Positions 23,518-34,700 of a DNA stretch of 64,000 bases are shown in pieces (the first letter of the stretch is position 1; every line of letters starts with the position of its first letter). The DNA comes from Ephemerocybe angulata. Taxonomy: Eukaryota; Basidiomycota; Agaricomycetes; Agaricales; Psathyrellaceae. The stretch covers positions 806,001 to 870,000 of the forward strand of contig JAACJK010000059.1 in assembly GCA_013368325.1 (NCBI GenBank), read 5' to 3'. A program made the translations under genes and the position numbers. Under the pieces are notes generated by a model. The model made no database searches. It was not told the origin of the DNA and saw nothing but the letters and a program-made list of their open reading frames with translations.

Positions 23518-25265
23518 CTAATAGACGCCAGGGATATACTTGTACTTGACAATCTCGCAGTACCTGTCCCAATCCTTCCCGTACTTCCTCGAGCAGCGCT
23601 CGAAATCACGTGTGCATCGATGGAGGAGGACGACGATGAAGAAGATGGAGTAGAAGTAGGGGATAATGGTTGCGGTGCCGACGATGGCGCCCCAGGTAAG
23701 ACTCATGGTCCAGTCAGCAACATAGTTGGGCTTGCGCGAATACGCCCAGAAACCGCTGGTAAGAAGGCGGTTGCTGGAAAGAGGCCGTCGCGTAAGTTAA
23801 GTACAGGAGAGATAGGAAAGTGGGAGGCGTACCCATGTTCAGTTTGGATGAAGGTTGGGTTCTTGACGGTGTTCCAGGGCAGTTGGGGGAAGGTTTTGCG
23901 GAACTCAGTGATGCCCTGGGTCTGCATTTTGAAGTGGGACTTCTGGGCCATAGCGGTATCCCAACTGCAAAACTTGTCAGATGTGGTACAAGGGTCGGGC
24001 GTACGATCACTTACACATAGTATGCGCAAAGGATGAGAGTGTAAATGAACACATAACCAGCGGTCGAGAACTGGTATTTTGAGGGGTCGTGCGACGCCAT
24101 GTAGACGACGGAGTAAACATAGGACTGTTGGTCTTGGATGAGTTGAATTGCAGAATGATATGGGGTTTGGCAACTCACGAAAGGTACACCGGACAAGTTC
24201 CAGAAGATGACCATGAAGCCCCACTTTTCGTAATAGATGTCCCAAGTCTGAGGAATGCACTCCTCGCCCTTGGCGCAGGCGTTAATGTAGAGACCAGTGG
24301 CCAAGATCATGAATGCCATGTTCTGTCAAAGATATCAGTGACTGAAGATGGCTGAAGATAGACCAGACGCACGGGTGTAACATATCCAAGAGTTTCGTAC
24401 TGCTTGCATGCACCAGACACAGACATGAAGAAGACGAGGACCCACGGGATGCGGACTTCGGCCCACATCTTGAGGCATACGGACCCAATGCGGGGGTTAA
24501 GAGCAGCACCCATGAAGTAATCGTAAAAGAAGTTGCCTGACATCCGAATGGCATTTCCGGTCCAGACGGCCCAGAAGTATGTGATGGCAGAGACACTGAA
24601 GCCATAAATCATCGAGACTGTCATGAGGTGGCCGTAGTTGTCGATGATCTCCGTCAGACGGAAGATGTGATAGTAATGCAGCACGAAGGCGGTCGTGAGC
24701 GTAACGTAGAGGGAGGTGAGGGCGTTACAGTTGTACTTGAGGGTCTTGTAGCCGAGGGAGGGGACGGGAAGACCTTCCTGGGGATATCCAGGCATGACGA
24801 GTCCAAGGAAGAGCTGGAAGAAGAAGTTTCCAGTGTATACTTTCCATGCGTACGCATTGGGGCTTGCATCCTATAACTCATGTTCAGCATATTGCATGAA
24901 AGGTGATGATGACATGGCATACCTTCGCGACATGCCCCCACATCCTTGCCAGGAACGGTTGGATATCCTCGACCGAGGTGGGATGGACGAGCTTGCCATC
25001 ATAGAACCAGAGGCAGACCCAGAGGTAGTACATAAGGATGGGGAAGCCAGTCATGATAGCCACAACGCCCCAGGGGCCACCAAACTCATATCTAAAGAAC
25101 GCGTCAAAACGCGCTCCGGGCTAGATAAATCAGAACGTACTCCTGGTGCTCCTCAAGCTTGCGGTCCATTTCCCGCCCATGCTCTGTGATGTATGCCTCA
25201 GGAACATCGGGGGTGGCGACGCTGCGTTTGCGCAGCCCGCTGGCATCTGGTTTGCCTACTGCCAT
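23518..25265 (-). CDS. ERG4: Delta(24(24(1)))-sterol reductase, last ergosterol step
   Basis: ERG4 reduces the C24(28) double bond of ergosta-5,7,22,24(28)-tetraenol to ergosterol in the ER. The sequence shows the ERG4/ERG24 family signature LLTSGFWAYSRKPNYVADW near the C-terminus and the closing box HRCTRDFERCSRKYGKDWDR, ending in KYIPGVY. Upstream are the helices and loops typical of the family: EFGGPWGVVAIMTGFPILMY, NYGHLMTVSMIYGFSVSAIT and FMGAALNPRIGSVCLKMWAE. About seven short introns cut it; acceptor and donor sites are visible near 24320-24375, 24130-24180 and 23965-24012. It starts MAVGKP at 25265, the only ATG ahead of the conserved part. Its start faces MPE1 across a short shared promoter. 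Confidence 0.92.
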
Positions 25266-25507
25266 GATGGAACGAACGAAAGAGAAACACGGCGCTGTTC
25301 TGACAAAGTTTTATACCAGGTCATCGTACGATTCCGTTCGGCGGCTCTTTCGGTGATCTGTCAAATTGAAACGGCAAGACTAATGGAAGCGAGTACATAA
25401 CTCCAAAAGGAGATTGCTAAATGATGGCTGGCACAGGATTGGTCAGCTCTTGTAGTGCATCCCTTGGTCTGCAGTCTCTCTCTTCCACAAACATCACCCC
25501 GCAATAA
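25266..25507. promoter_or_regulatory. Divergent promoter, ERG4 / MPE1
   Basis: Only 242 bases separate the two start codons, so this short interval must serve both genes. I saw no distinct TATA box or repeat. The assignment rests on gene layout. Confidence 0.5.
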
Positions 25508-27404
25508 ATGGCTTCTTCTGTCTTTTACAAGTGGGCCTCGAGAAAGGACGAGTCGCGAGTGCAGTTCGATGGGACCGGTATTACCGTCTTCGATCTAAAG
25601 CGTGAAATTATCCTATCCAACAACCTTGTCAAGGGAAACGACTTTGACGTCCATGTATACGATCCTGCCACAAACCAAGGTCAGTTTGCTAGGTCCACGC
25701 ATTGCCCTCTGCTAATCGTAGTAAAGAACTCAGGGACGACGCACACATTATCCCCCGGTCCTCGTCAGTGATTGCCAAGCGCCTACCAGTCTTCCGGCCA
25801 GCCAAGAGCAGAATTCCCATTTACATCGGCAACGCTCCTGGTGCTATCCCAACTTCAGACACTGTCATTCGAGGAACGACAACATGGCACAAAGGTGCTC
25901 TGTCCAAGCGTTTCGACGGCAAGGAAGAACCTTCACCGTTGAAACCTGCACCAGTAAGTGTTCTCATGACTTTAACTACGCATTGACCCTAATGGTCCCC
26001 AGGCAGCACCAGTTGCGTCAGCTATTGTCAAGGAAGATGAAGCCGCAGCTATGGCAGCTATCTTCAGTGCTCAAACACAGAACTGGGAGGAGACACAGGA
26101 AAAGATGTCACAGTTAGTATATGTTAAACCCTTCCTTGTTGTAGCGACAGTCTCTAATTCATGCCTGCCACCGCTCAACCTGCTAATGTAGAGCAACGCC
26201 GATCTACAACAACCCGAGAGGAGGAGGAGCGTTTGGCCGCACTCCCAAACCTCACCTGACCTCAGACCGACCTTTACCTCCAAGTTATGTCTGCTACCGA
26301 TGTGGACAAAAGGGACATTGGATTCAGGACTGCCCGACAAACAATGACAGAGACTTCGATAACCGGCCGCGAATAAAGCGAACAACTGGTATCCCGAGAA
26401 GTATGTTGAAGGCTGTCGAGAATCCCAATGGCGCGGAGATTGGGCAGGGTGTCATGGTCACTCCTGACGGTGGATATGTTGTTGCCCAGCCCGACTTGTA
26501 TGTGATCCTTCATCTGCACCTCTAGATAGGAACTAACCATGACCACAGAACATCATGGCAGAAGAAGATATCGAAGCCCAAGGCAATCACACTTTCAGAT
26601 ATTCGAGAAAGGACGCCTTCAGACCCCTCACTCGCATGTCCAATCGACAATAAGCTCTTCCAAGAAGCAGTCAAGACGCCCTGCTGCGGCACCGCCTATT
26701 GCGAAGAATGTATCCAGTCCCACCTCCTAGACCGCGACTTTGTCTGCCCCAACTGCAACAAAAAGATCGCCTCCCTCGACAAGCTCGTCCCCGACATAGC
26801 CACCCGCGCCAAAGTCTCCGCCTACATCGACAAGACCCTCGAAGACAGCCGCAAAGAGGTTGAGGCCGCCGGCGGCGCGATTGGCGGTGGGGACGGCGAC
26901 GAGAACGAGCAGGATATCTACTCTGACCAGCAACCAGGCGACCTCAGCATGGATATTTCGCAGGCCGTCGTTGACCAGATCCCGCAGCTCCAGGCGTCGA
27001 TAGCACAAATATCCAAAATGCTTCAGAATAGCAGCCTTCCCCCTAACGTCCGGCATCAGACGGAGATTCAGCACCAGCAGCTCCAGATGCAGCTGCAGGA
27101 GGCGTCGATGATGGCGCTCGCTATTTCAACTCTTCAGCAGCAGCAGCAGCAACAACAGCAGCAGCAAGCTCAGCAGGCGCAGGCGCTTACGAACAGCTCG
27201 ATGGGGTATAATGGCGCTGGGTATCAGCAACAGCAGCCCAGCTGGACGAGTCAGTACATTAGCCAGCAGCCCGGTCCTGACTCGGCGTATCAGAGGTTGC
27301 CTGTGAACAATCGTAGAAGGAATCTGAAGCGAGATCGCCCCTCAGATTTTTTGGAGGTTGGGGGTGACGGTGACGGCAATAAGGTCGCAAGGTACTGGGA
27401 GTAA
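25508..27404 (+). CDS. MPE1: mRNA cleavage and polyadenylation factor Mpe1 (RBBP6 family)
   Basis: Mpe1 is an essential subunit of the cleavage and polyadenylation factor that matures mRNA 3' ends. Domains in order: the ubiquitin-like DWNN domain (VFYKWASRKDESRVQFDGTG up to PIYIGN); a CCHC zinc knuckle (VCYRCGQKGHWIQDCP) near 26290; and a RING/U-box (CPIDNKLFQEAVKTPCCGTA, then YCEECIQSHLLDRDFVCPNC) near 26640-26755. A Gln/Asn-rich tail follows, with a CAG-coded polyglutamine run. Introns near 25679-25728, 25954-26003, 26113-26190 and 26498-26547 join in phase. This domain order is exactly that of the family, and length is normal. The start at 25508 is the first ATG. Confidence 0.92.
27135..27176 (+). 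repeat. CAG/CAA polyglutamine-coding tract in MPE1
   Basis: A run of CAG and CAA codons, broken once by an alanine codon, encodes about a dozen glutamines near the C-terminus of Mpe1. Such tracts often vary in length between strains; reading frame is kept because the unit is three bases. Confidence 0.85.
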
Positions 27405-27685
27405 CTTGGAGTTTGTGTGAAAGAGGGTTCCCCTGCCCATGTGGTGGGATTGCGTTCTGCCTCTGTTACAATTTTGCTATCTCTTTTACTTTGACCGTGG
27501 TTGAACTTTGGATTTGGTGCAACTTCATTTCGGTCGATATTACCGTGTCCAGAAGTCATTTCTACTGTATAAAGATGATATACATATGCCATATCACAAT
27601 ACAATACAGAACTCTACTCTGAAAGCTTGAAGTGAAGGACGCCTCAAGACAGCTTGAGACGCCTCGATCTTTCCCCTTCAGAACA

Positions 27686-30098
27686 TCATACCACTGCGGC
27701 GGCCGCCCCTCCTCCGCCCGCTCTTTTCAGGAGTAATTGCTGATAGTTTTCCCAGGTGGATATTAACTGACAGAGATCCAGGATCCGTTAGCTTCATTCA
27801 ATTGGGAAGACGGCCTCGATGTGGAATGAGCGAAAAGGGCGATGTATCGTACCTCTTTTTGGCGTGAGATCATGCCTTCCAAGAATGCGTGTAGACTGTC
27901 CTTGAAATCTTCGATCCTTTCTTGCTCGAAACGGGCGACCTCAACCTTAACAAGCTTGCACACGTGGTCGTACTCGTGCTTCGCTTCCAGGACGCGTCTT
28001 TCCGCCTAAGGAATGCGTGTTAGCATGTCCCAAGTTGGAAGGAGGGGCACAGTAAATTGACCTCAGCGATCTGGTTCAAAGAATACCCAAGGCGCTCAGG
28101 GGGTATCCGACCCTGAGACCTGTTCCTCTCATGGTTCTGCTTCGTCCGCAGCAAATCGTTTTCGGCGGTCTTCCATGCGTAGTACACTCTAATACGCGAA
28201 GAAAACGCAGCCTAGATACAAGTCAGTCCGATGCTGCGCGGCCAGACGGTAGTCAATGGGCGACTCACTCTGACTGAGTTGATCAACCTCGCATATTCAT
28301 CGACAGTGGCCATCAAAGTAGAACAGTCCTCCTCGGACTGCGTACTTTGCAAGTCCTGCGCTTTTCTCTCGACCTCTGCCAGTTCTCCCAAAGCAACAGA
28401 AAGCTGCTTTCCGACATCAGAGGCAGAGAGATCTCCGACTGCCTGGGCAAATTCCCCAATAGTCAATGAAAGCTCCTGCCTGTGCTTCGCGACAGTCTCT
28501 ATTGACCTAACAAGGCCTCGGAGCTGCGACTCTAGACTGTCGAGGTAGGCTTTCTGCCTATCGAACCACTAGGGCGAGGTGAGCACAGAACTGACAGGAT
28601 TCCTGGAGCACATACCTCATCCGTTTCGTTGAACCTTGGGCCAGTCAGGGAAGCGCCGATCGAAGCAATTAAGCCACCTTTCTCTTGTATAGGCGCAGGT
28701 TTCCGATGCTTGATCTTTGAGTCATTTGGTAAGTCACTTGAGACACAAATCGTAGGAAGGCACTGACGTCAAGAGAGAACGTATCGCTCTCGAGGAATAG
28801 TCTCAAGTCATCATCTTTACCAAGGTTAGGATGGTTAGCGATTTTCTGGATGCATTTCTCCAGTGCCAATCGTCGCTGCCGCAGGAACTGGTCCTCGAAT
28901 CGCCCGAAGGTATTCTTCTCTGGGACTGGTGGTACAACCACACCAGGGTTGTTAAAGCACAAGGTTTCGTATAGCCATACGAAGTCAGAGTATCGGCGAA
29001 GCACCGAAAATGCCGATTTCTGGAACAGTGGAGACGTAGTCTGGAATGGTCTCTGTCAGCATAGCTTGGGGTGTCGACGGACGATGGCAAGTACCCTGGT
29101 GTGGACAGTATACATCGTGAATGGGCGGATTGGGTCGCCGACCTTTTGCGGGTCATCGACAGTGATAACAAATACAGGTTGAATGCCATTGTCAGGCTTC
29201 TCCGGCTTGAATTTGGGGGATAGCTACAGCTTCGATTGAACAAACTATTCGGTACACGCCAGATTGCACGACTTACGGGAGACTGGGTATCGTCCTGACC
29301 TGCCCGTTTGAGGGTCTGGTTGATGGGCTTATCATCGTCACTATCCTCGTCTGCATGGTTCGCTGTCGGTGTCGGCGTTGGTATAGTTGGAGTCGGCAGC
29401 TCAGTACGCCCCCAAGCCCCCGAGTCGTCAGTTTGTGACTGCCATCCTGATGGCTCAATTCCAAGCGACAGTCCAGCCAGGGAGTTCTCCAACACATTCG
29501 AAGGACCTTCCTGCGGTTGAACGACTTTCGAGCTGGAGCCTAGAATAGCAGCGGTCTGCTGTGCTTGGATCTCCGAAGGCGAAGCGACGGTGGGCGTTCG
29601 TGCCCGGGGCGTGCCTTCCTTGATTGTGGGGCTTTGGGGTACAGAAAGCGAGGGAAGCGGGGACGCGATTCTGTGCAGCGGTTGCGGTGCCTTCGTTTCT
29701 GCAGCAGGTGGTGACGAGGCAACGCTTTCACGGAAACCAGGTGTTCGGAGGATCCCTAGGGGCCGGTTGTCCTCCTCATCATCTTGCGCTGTAACGTTTG
29801 CAGAGTCCAAGGGATCCGAGGGCCCAGTTGGTTCGTGCTCAACTGGGGCTTTGGCTTCTTCGGCTTCTGGTTCAGGTTCCTGGGGTGTTGGCGTGCTGTC
29901 GTCGTAAGGGTTCGTGGGGCTGGTGTATGGCGTCTGGTCGATGAACCCCGAAGTACTGCCAAACGGGTCATCAGAAGTGGCAGCGCCAAATGGTGACGCC
30001 CATGGATCAGACGAGGTGCTCCCGTTGAAGTCGTCCGCGAAGGGGTTAGATTCGAGTGCTGCTCGGGAAGGTGCGAGGAGGTCGTCGAAGCCGTCCAT
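27686..30098 (-). CDS. VPS5: Retromer sorting nexin Vps5 (SNX1/2 type)
   Basis: This PX-BAR sorting nexin forms the membrane-bending half of retromer, which recycles receptors from endosomes to the Golgi. An acidic, Pro/Ser-rich N-terminus of about 270 residues is followed by the PX domain (VFVITVDDPQKVGDPI, FSVLRRYSDFVWLYETLC, VVVPPVPEKNTFGRFEDQF, LRLFLES), which keeps the RRYSDF phosphoinositide-binding motif and PPxPxK loop. The BAR domain covers about 28620-27700: QKAYLDSLESQLRGLVRSIE, then SASDVGKQLSVALGELAEVE, then RLGYSLNQIAEAERRVLEAK, ending ISTWENYQQLLLK. Exons are split by seven or so short introns. The stop at 27686 follows an Ala/Gly-rich end. The start at 30098 begins MDGFDDLLAPSRA, the usual Vps5-like acidic opening. 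Confidence 0.9.
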
Positions 30099-30484
30099 GG
30101 TTCAGGTCAGAGTCGTCAATACCGAGATTACATAACGGGAGCACTTGATGAAGGCGGAGGTATTGAGTTCTTTAGCATAGAAACTAGAGAAATCTAATAG
30201 AAATCCGCTATAAAGATGTGGGCAAAGGAGGTTACTTGGAGTCATTGGGAGGTATCTTTATAAAATTTGTGCTAGTGTACATGGTGCATGATGTGTAGTC
30301 TCTAACGACGATTCATTGTGAGTACAGGGAGGAGTGAGGGTATTATCCGTCGTAAGGTCATGAATGAACGAAGGAATGAGGGGCATGACAAGTTGAGGGT
30401 CAGGATGTGAGAAAAGCTAGGCACAGAAGTGGCGACGAAAATGCAAGGGAGTCCATGAAAACGAAACGGCTACAGAGGCGGGTC
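30099..30484. other. Intergenic region upstream of VPS5
   Basis: About 390 bases lie between the VPS5 start and the end of the next minus-strand gene. It should contain the VPS5 promoter and the 3' end of the upstream transcript. The stretch near 30170-30270 is AT-richer than its surroundings. No feature recognised. Confidence 0.4.
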
Positions 30485-31326
30485 TCATGACATGAGCCTG
30501 TCGCCCCACACCAGCCGATGGCTATGAGCCCTGTAGGCTCCTTTCAAGGCAATCCATGAGAACCAGGAGCACAGAATGAACGACAGAACGAAGAGCGTCC
30601 GCATTATGATCTTCCACCGCAGCGAAACAGGGGTGGACGACGTGAAGATGATAAGTCGCCATCGCTCATAAAACCCTGTGTTCAGCCACTCCAAGTCTTT
30701 AACAAGTAGTTCGGCCTATTGACAATTAGCCAAGAAGCCAGAGATCGTTGTAACCTCTCGGACACACCTTCTGCCGGCCAGAATCGTACATGGAATTTAT
30801 ATCCTTTACTTGTGTCCGGACGGTGGGAAGAGTGTCGGCAAGCTCTTCTAGAACCTCTGTAGACTCTCGCAGGTCCCGGTGGATGTTTGGGACCTGGTGG
30901 TTTATTGCCCGGTCTGCTCGCTTCGTATTCCGCTAGCGAGTGGTCAGACCAGCTAACAGGGGGAGGGTGACTACGCAGACGTACTTGTAAGCCGGTGAAC
31001 GCTTCGCTTAGGAGGCTATCGATGGCTCTGAAGTTGCTCAGGTTTTCCGAGAGCTTAGACTGAGACACTTGAGCTTAACAACGGAACACCTTGGGCCGTG
31101 TCGATTATGAGCTTACCTCCAAATCCTTCATCTCTCCTTCGTATTGTGATGCTTGCTGTGAAACCTTCTTCAGGGTGCACTCCAGCCTGGATGTGACCCT
31201 AAGCTTCCCGAGCCAAAGACAGATGTCACAGTTGTCCTACCTGGCGGCGACGGAAGCTGATGGGTCGTAGACTTGGGACGACGGGCGGACTGGCTGCTGG
31301 GCAAGTCGAGGTGGGGTGGGCATCAT
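30485..31326 (-). CDS. Coiled-coil, C-terminally anchored membrane protein, unknown
   Basis: I do not recognise a named family. The protein of about 200 residues is built mainly of helices likely to form a coiled coil (LECTLKKVSQQASQYEGEM, SENLSNFRAIDSLLSEAFTG, HRDLRESTEVLEELADTLP). It ends with one long hydrophobic helix (RTLFVLSFILCSWFSWIAL) and a short tail, GAYRAHSHRLVWGDRLMS. That plan resembles SNARE-like or tail-anchored proteins of the secretory pathway, but no zero-layer Gln or Arg could be placed. Four or five exons join in phase: 31326 to about 31240, about 31200-31118, about 31075-30986, about 30930-30770 and the last exon to 30485. There are two tandem ATG codons at 31326 and 31323. 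It is divergent from TOR. Confidence 0.6.
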
Positions 31327-31798
31327 CTACCAGGATCCTTGGGTAGCGATTCAGCAGGGAGCAGGATAGCTTGGCGCTTGGGGGAAGAATAGGATCATGG
31401 AAGACTTGGGCAAGCTTTATAAACCCTTGCGACCTTACGACAATGGAAGCCGTATCCCCGTGATCACATCACCGGTCTTCTTGAAATGGGAACGCCCGCC
31501 CTGATTGCAAGCGGGAACGGGATGGGCACTGGTATGCCTACGACGGCGCGGAGAGCGACCAGTGGGAAGATCCAGATGCTGTCTTTAAAGCGCCATGGTA
31601 ACTTTTGGACTCAGCCTCGCAGCTGAAACTCACCTTGGCCCAAGCTACAGCTTTTAGCGCCCGCGGATGGATCTAAATATAGAACGACCCTGGAATTCAA
31701 CAGGGCCAAACAGCCATTACGGCAGTCGTCACAGCTCAATCTCTTGGTCGAACATCTCTCCTCTGGTCCCGCCATTCTTCTCTGCTGACGACTCCACA
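31327..31798. promoter_or_regulatory. TOR1: Divergent promoter upstream of TOR
   Basis: The 472 bases between the membrane-protein start and the TOR start must hold both promoters. An open frame without a role runs through the last part (from about 31667) in the TOR frame, but the conserved HEAT region starts at the ATG at 31799. A short tract CTATAAA-like at about 31676 (AAATATAG) could act as a TATA element; this is only suggestive. Confidence 0.45.
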
Positions 31799-34700
31799 AT
31801 GTCGTCTGCTGTATCCCCACAGCAGAGCGACCAGCTCTCCACTATATTCGCAAGCCTGAAGAGTCGAAGTCCAGACGTCAGAATACAAGCTGCGGACGAT
31901 CTCAAGCGCTATGTGAGCTCCAGTGCGCTGTGCCCGGTGGCTAGACGTTTATGCGATCATAGGTCCAAGCATCTATTGCTGAAATGTCTTCGGACGCTGC
32001 AGCAAAGCTTTGGGACGACAATATTAACAGGCGGCTATTTGAACTGACGCATAGCCAGAGCACGATGGAGGCATTCGGGGGATTGTTGGCAATAGGTGCG
32101 CTTTCTGAAATATCCATACCGGACCTCTCGTAACAGGAACCTCAGAGAAGCTTTTGGACGTCGAGCAGGAGGAAACCATCGAGTCCAAACGCAACTTGTT
32201 TCGGTTCTACAACTATGTCAAGCACCTCCTCCCAAACCATGATGTGAACCTCATGATGGCGGCCTCGAAGACTCTTGGAAAGATCGCAGAGATTGGAGGA
32301 GCAGCCTTCGGAGAACGATTCATGGATTTCGAAGTACCAGCAGCAATTGAACTCCTTCAGCCTGACAAGCAGGAAGCACCGCGATACGCCGGGGTTTTGA
32401 TTCTCAAGGAACTAGCAAGGAACAGTCCAACGTACTTCCACTCCCACATCGAGATAGTTTTCGACAACATTCAGGGCCCCTTGAAGGATCAACGCTTGAT
32501 AGTTCGTGAAGGAGCAGCGGAGCTCTTGGCCAACTGTCTCCAAATCGTCACTTCGAGGGAACGCCAAACACGAAACCCCTACCTTTCCAAGATTCTCCAA
32601 GATGCTCAGAATGGGCTGAAGCAAGCGCAACCCGAAATCATACATGGATCCCTTTTGGCGTATCGAGAACTACTTTTGCATGCGGGCATGGTGAGTGTAC
32701 CTACTCTGTGGTTGGGGGAGAGAGCTTTAAGGTGTCGTCCAGTTCATGCAGGAGAACTTCCTCGACACTGCGGAAACAATTCTCCGGTTCAAGACATACC
32801 GCGACCAGACCGTCCGCAAGATGGTCATTACGATGATACCCACCCTCGCGGCCTACGATACACAAACATTTACAGAACATTTCCTCCATAAAGCAATGGG
32901 GCATCTGCTGGCCCAATTAGAGAAACCAGCTGAGAGGTCGCTCGGTACGGATTTTGGTTGGCTCCAATCTCTACTTCTCCTCACAACTCTGTAGCCTTCA
33001 TTGCCATTGGGCATACTGCCTTGTCCGTCGGAAGCGATATGAAGCCTTTCCTCGACCCCATCATGGACAACATCAAGGCTGGTTTGCAAGCCCGAGGGTA
33101 AGTCTACCATCCATTGAAGCATCTCCTCCCTTCTCATCTCTTTTTGCAGTCGAAAGAATGCACCATCAGAGGAACCCATCTTCCAGTGTATCGGAATGTT
33201 GGCTGCCGCGGTCGGACCGAACTTGACAAAGCTACTACACGACCAGCTGGACTTGATGATGGCATGCGGCTTGAGCGAGCCTCTGGTGCAAGCTCTATCT
33301 GCCATTGTCAAATACATTCCGCCACTTCTCAAAACGATACAAGGTGCGCCACCTCGCTGTCACCGTGGTTTCCTCAGTCACTGACCCTGCCCTCTCAGAT
33401 CGTTTGTTGGACTTGCTGTCAGTGCTCCTTAGTGGGCAACCTTACAAACCACTCGGCGCACCTCCGTCAATACCCCACAATGAATACACGGCCCAGTTAG
33501 CTGCGGCCCAAGTACGTCCGTACTTTTCTGCTCAATTCCAGCGGTACTTAAATCCTTTTAGATGACTATCGACAAGAATCCTGAGCTCATTCGACTGGCG
33601 CTGAAGACCTTGGGGACGTTCGACCTGACCGGCCATGTACTGAACGAGTTTGTGAGGAGTTGCGCGCTTCCGTACTTGGAGGACGACAACGCTTCAGTAC
33701 GAGCTGCGGCCGCCGAAACATGTTGCACCCTCTTCATCAAGGATCCCATCTGCTTCCAAGCCAGCAGTCATGCAATCGAAGTAATCAGCGATGTTTTGGA
33801 CAAGCTGCTCACTGTCGGTATCGCCGACCCCGACGCTCGAATCCGAAATATAGTGTTGAGAAACCTTCACGAGAGGTTTGACAAACACCTCGCCCAAGCT
33901 GAGAATGTGCGCTCACTCTTCATTGCGCTCAATGACGAGGCTATGGAGAATAGGGAGGCTGCTGTAACCCTTATCGGAAGGTTGGCCAAGCACAATCCGG
34001 CCTATGTCATGCCGTCCTTGCGCAAGGCCCTGATTCAACTCCTCACCGAGCTCGAATACTCGACTGTTATGTACGTCTTTTCAATGTACGGGTAATCTGT
34101 CACCGGTACTGATACGCTCTGTAGGCGCAACCGTGAAGACTGCACGCGACTGCTGACACTGCTCATCGGAGCAACACAAAGGCTCATTAAACCCTACGCC
34201 ATCCCAATGCTGCGTGCACTGATCCAGAAGTCAAACGACTCCAACCCAGCTGTGGCTGCAAACATCATGATGTGTCTCGGCGAGCTTGCTTGTGTTGCAG
34301 GAGAATTGGCGATGCCGCATGTGAACGACCTGATGTCAATCGTCCTCGCCAAACTATCCGATCCAACGGCGGTGAAGCGAGATGCTGCATTGCACACCCT
34401 AGGCCAGATCTGCTCCAGCACAGGTTACGTAATCAGCCCTCTGGTCGACTACCCTCAGCTGCTCCCATTGCTAGGGAAGATCATGAAGACAGAGAACTCT
34501 CCGTCGACGCGTCGCGAGGTCGTCAAGGTGCTCGGCATCCTCGGCGCTTTGGACCCTTATCGGAGGAAGGTACGTCGATGGTTTTATTACCACGCAGGCG
34601 GCGGTCCTCATATTCTCTAGACGCGACCTGAGGAAGAGGCAGCTTCGAATGCCGAGACTGCTGTGGCTGCTGTTAACCAGGTCCCCCTCACCCAGCACAC

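Noticed and set aside
31667..31798. Extension of the TOR start further upstream in the same frame
   Set aside because: The upstream codons show no likeness to TOR N-termini and the ATG at 31799 directly precedes the HEAT region.
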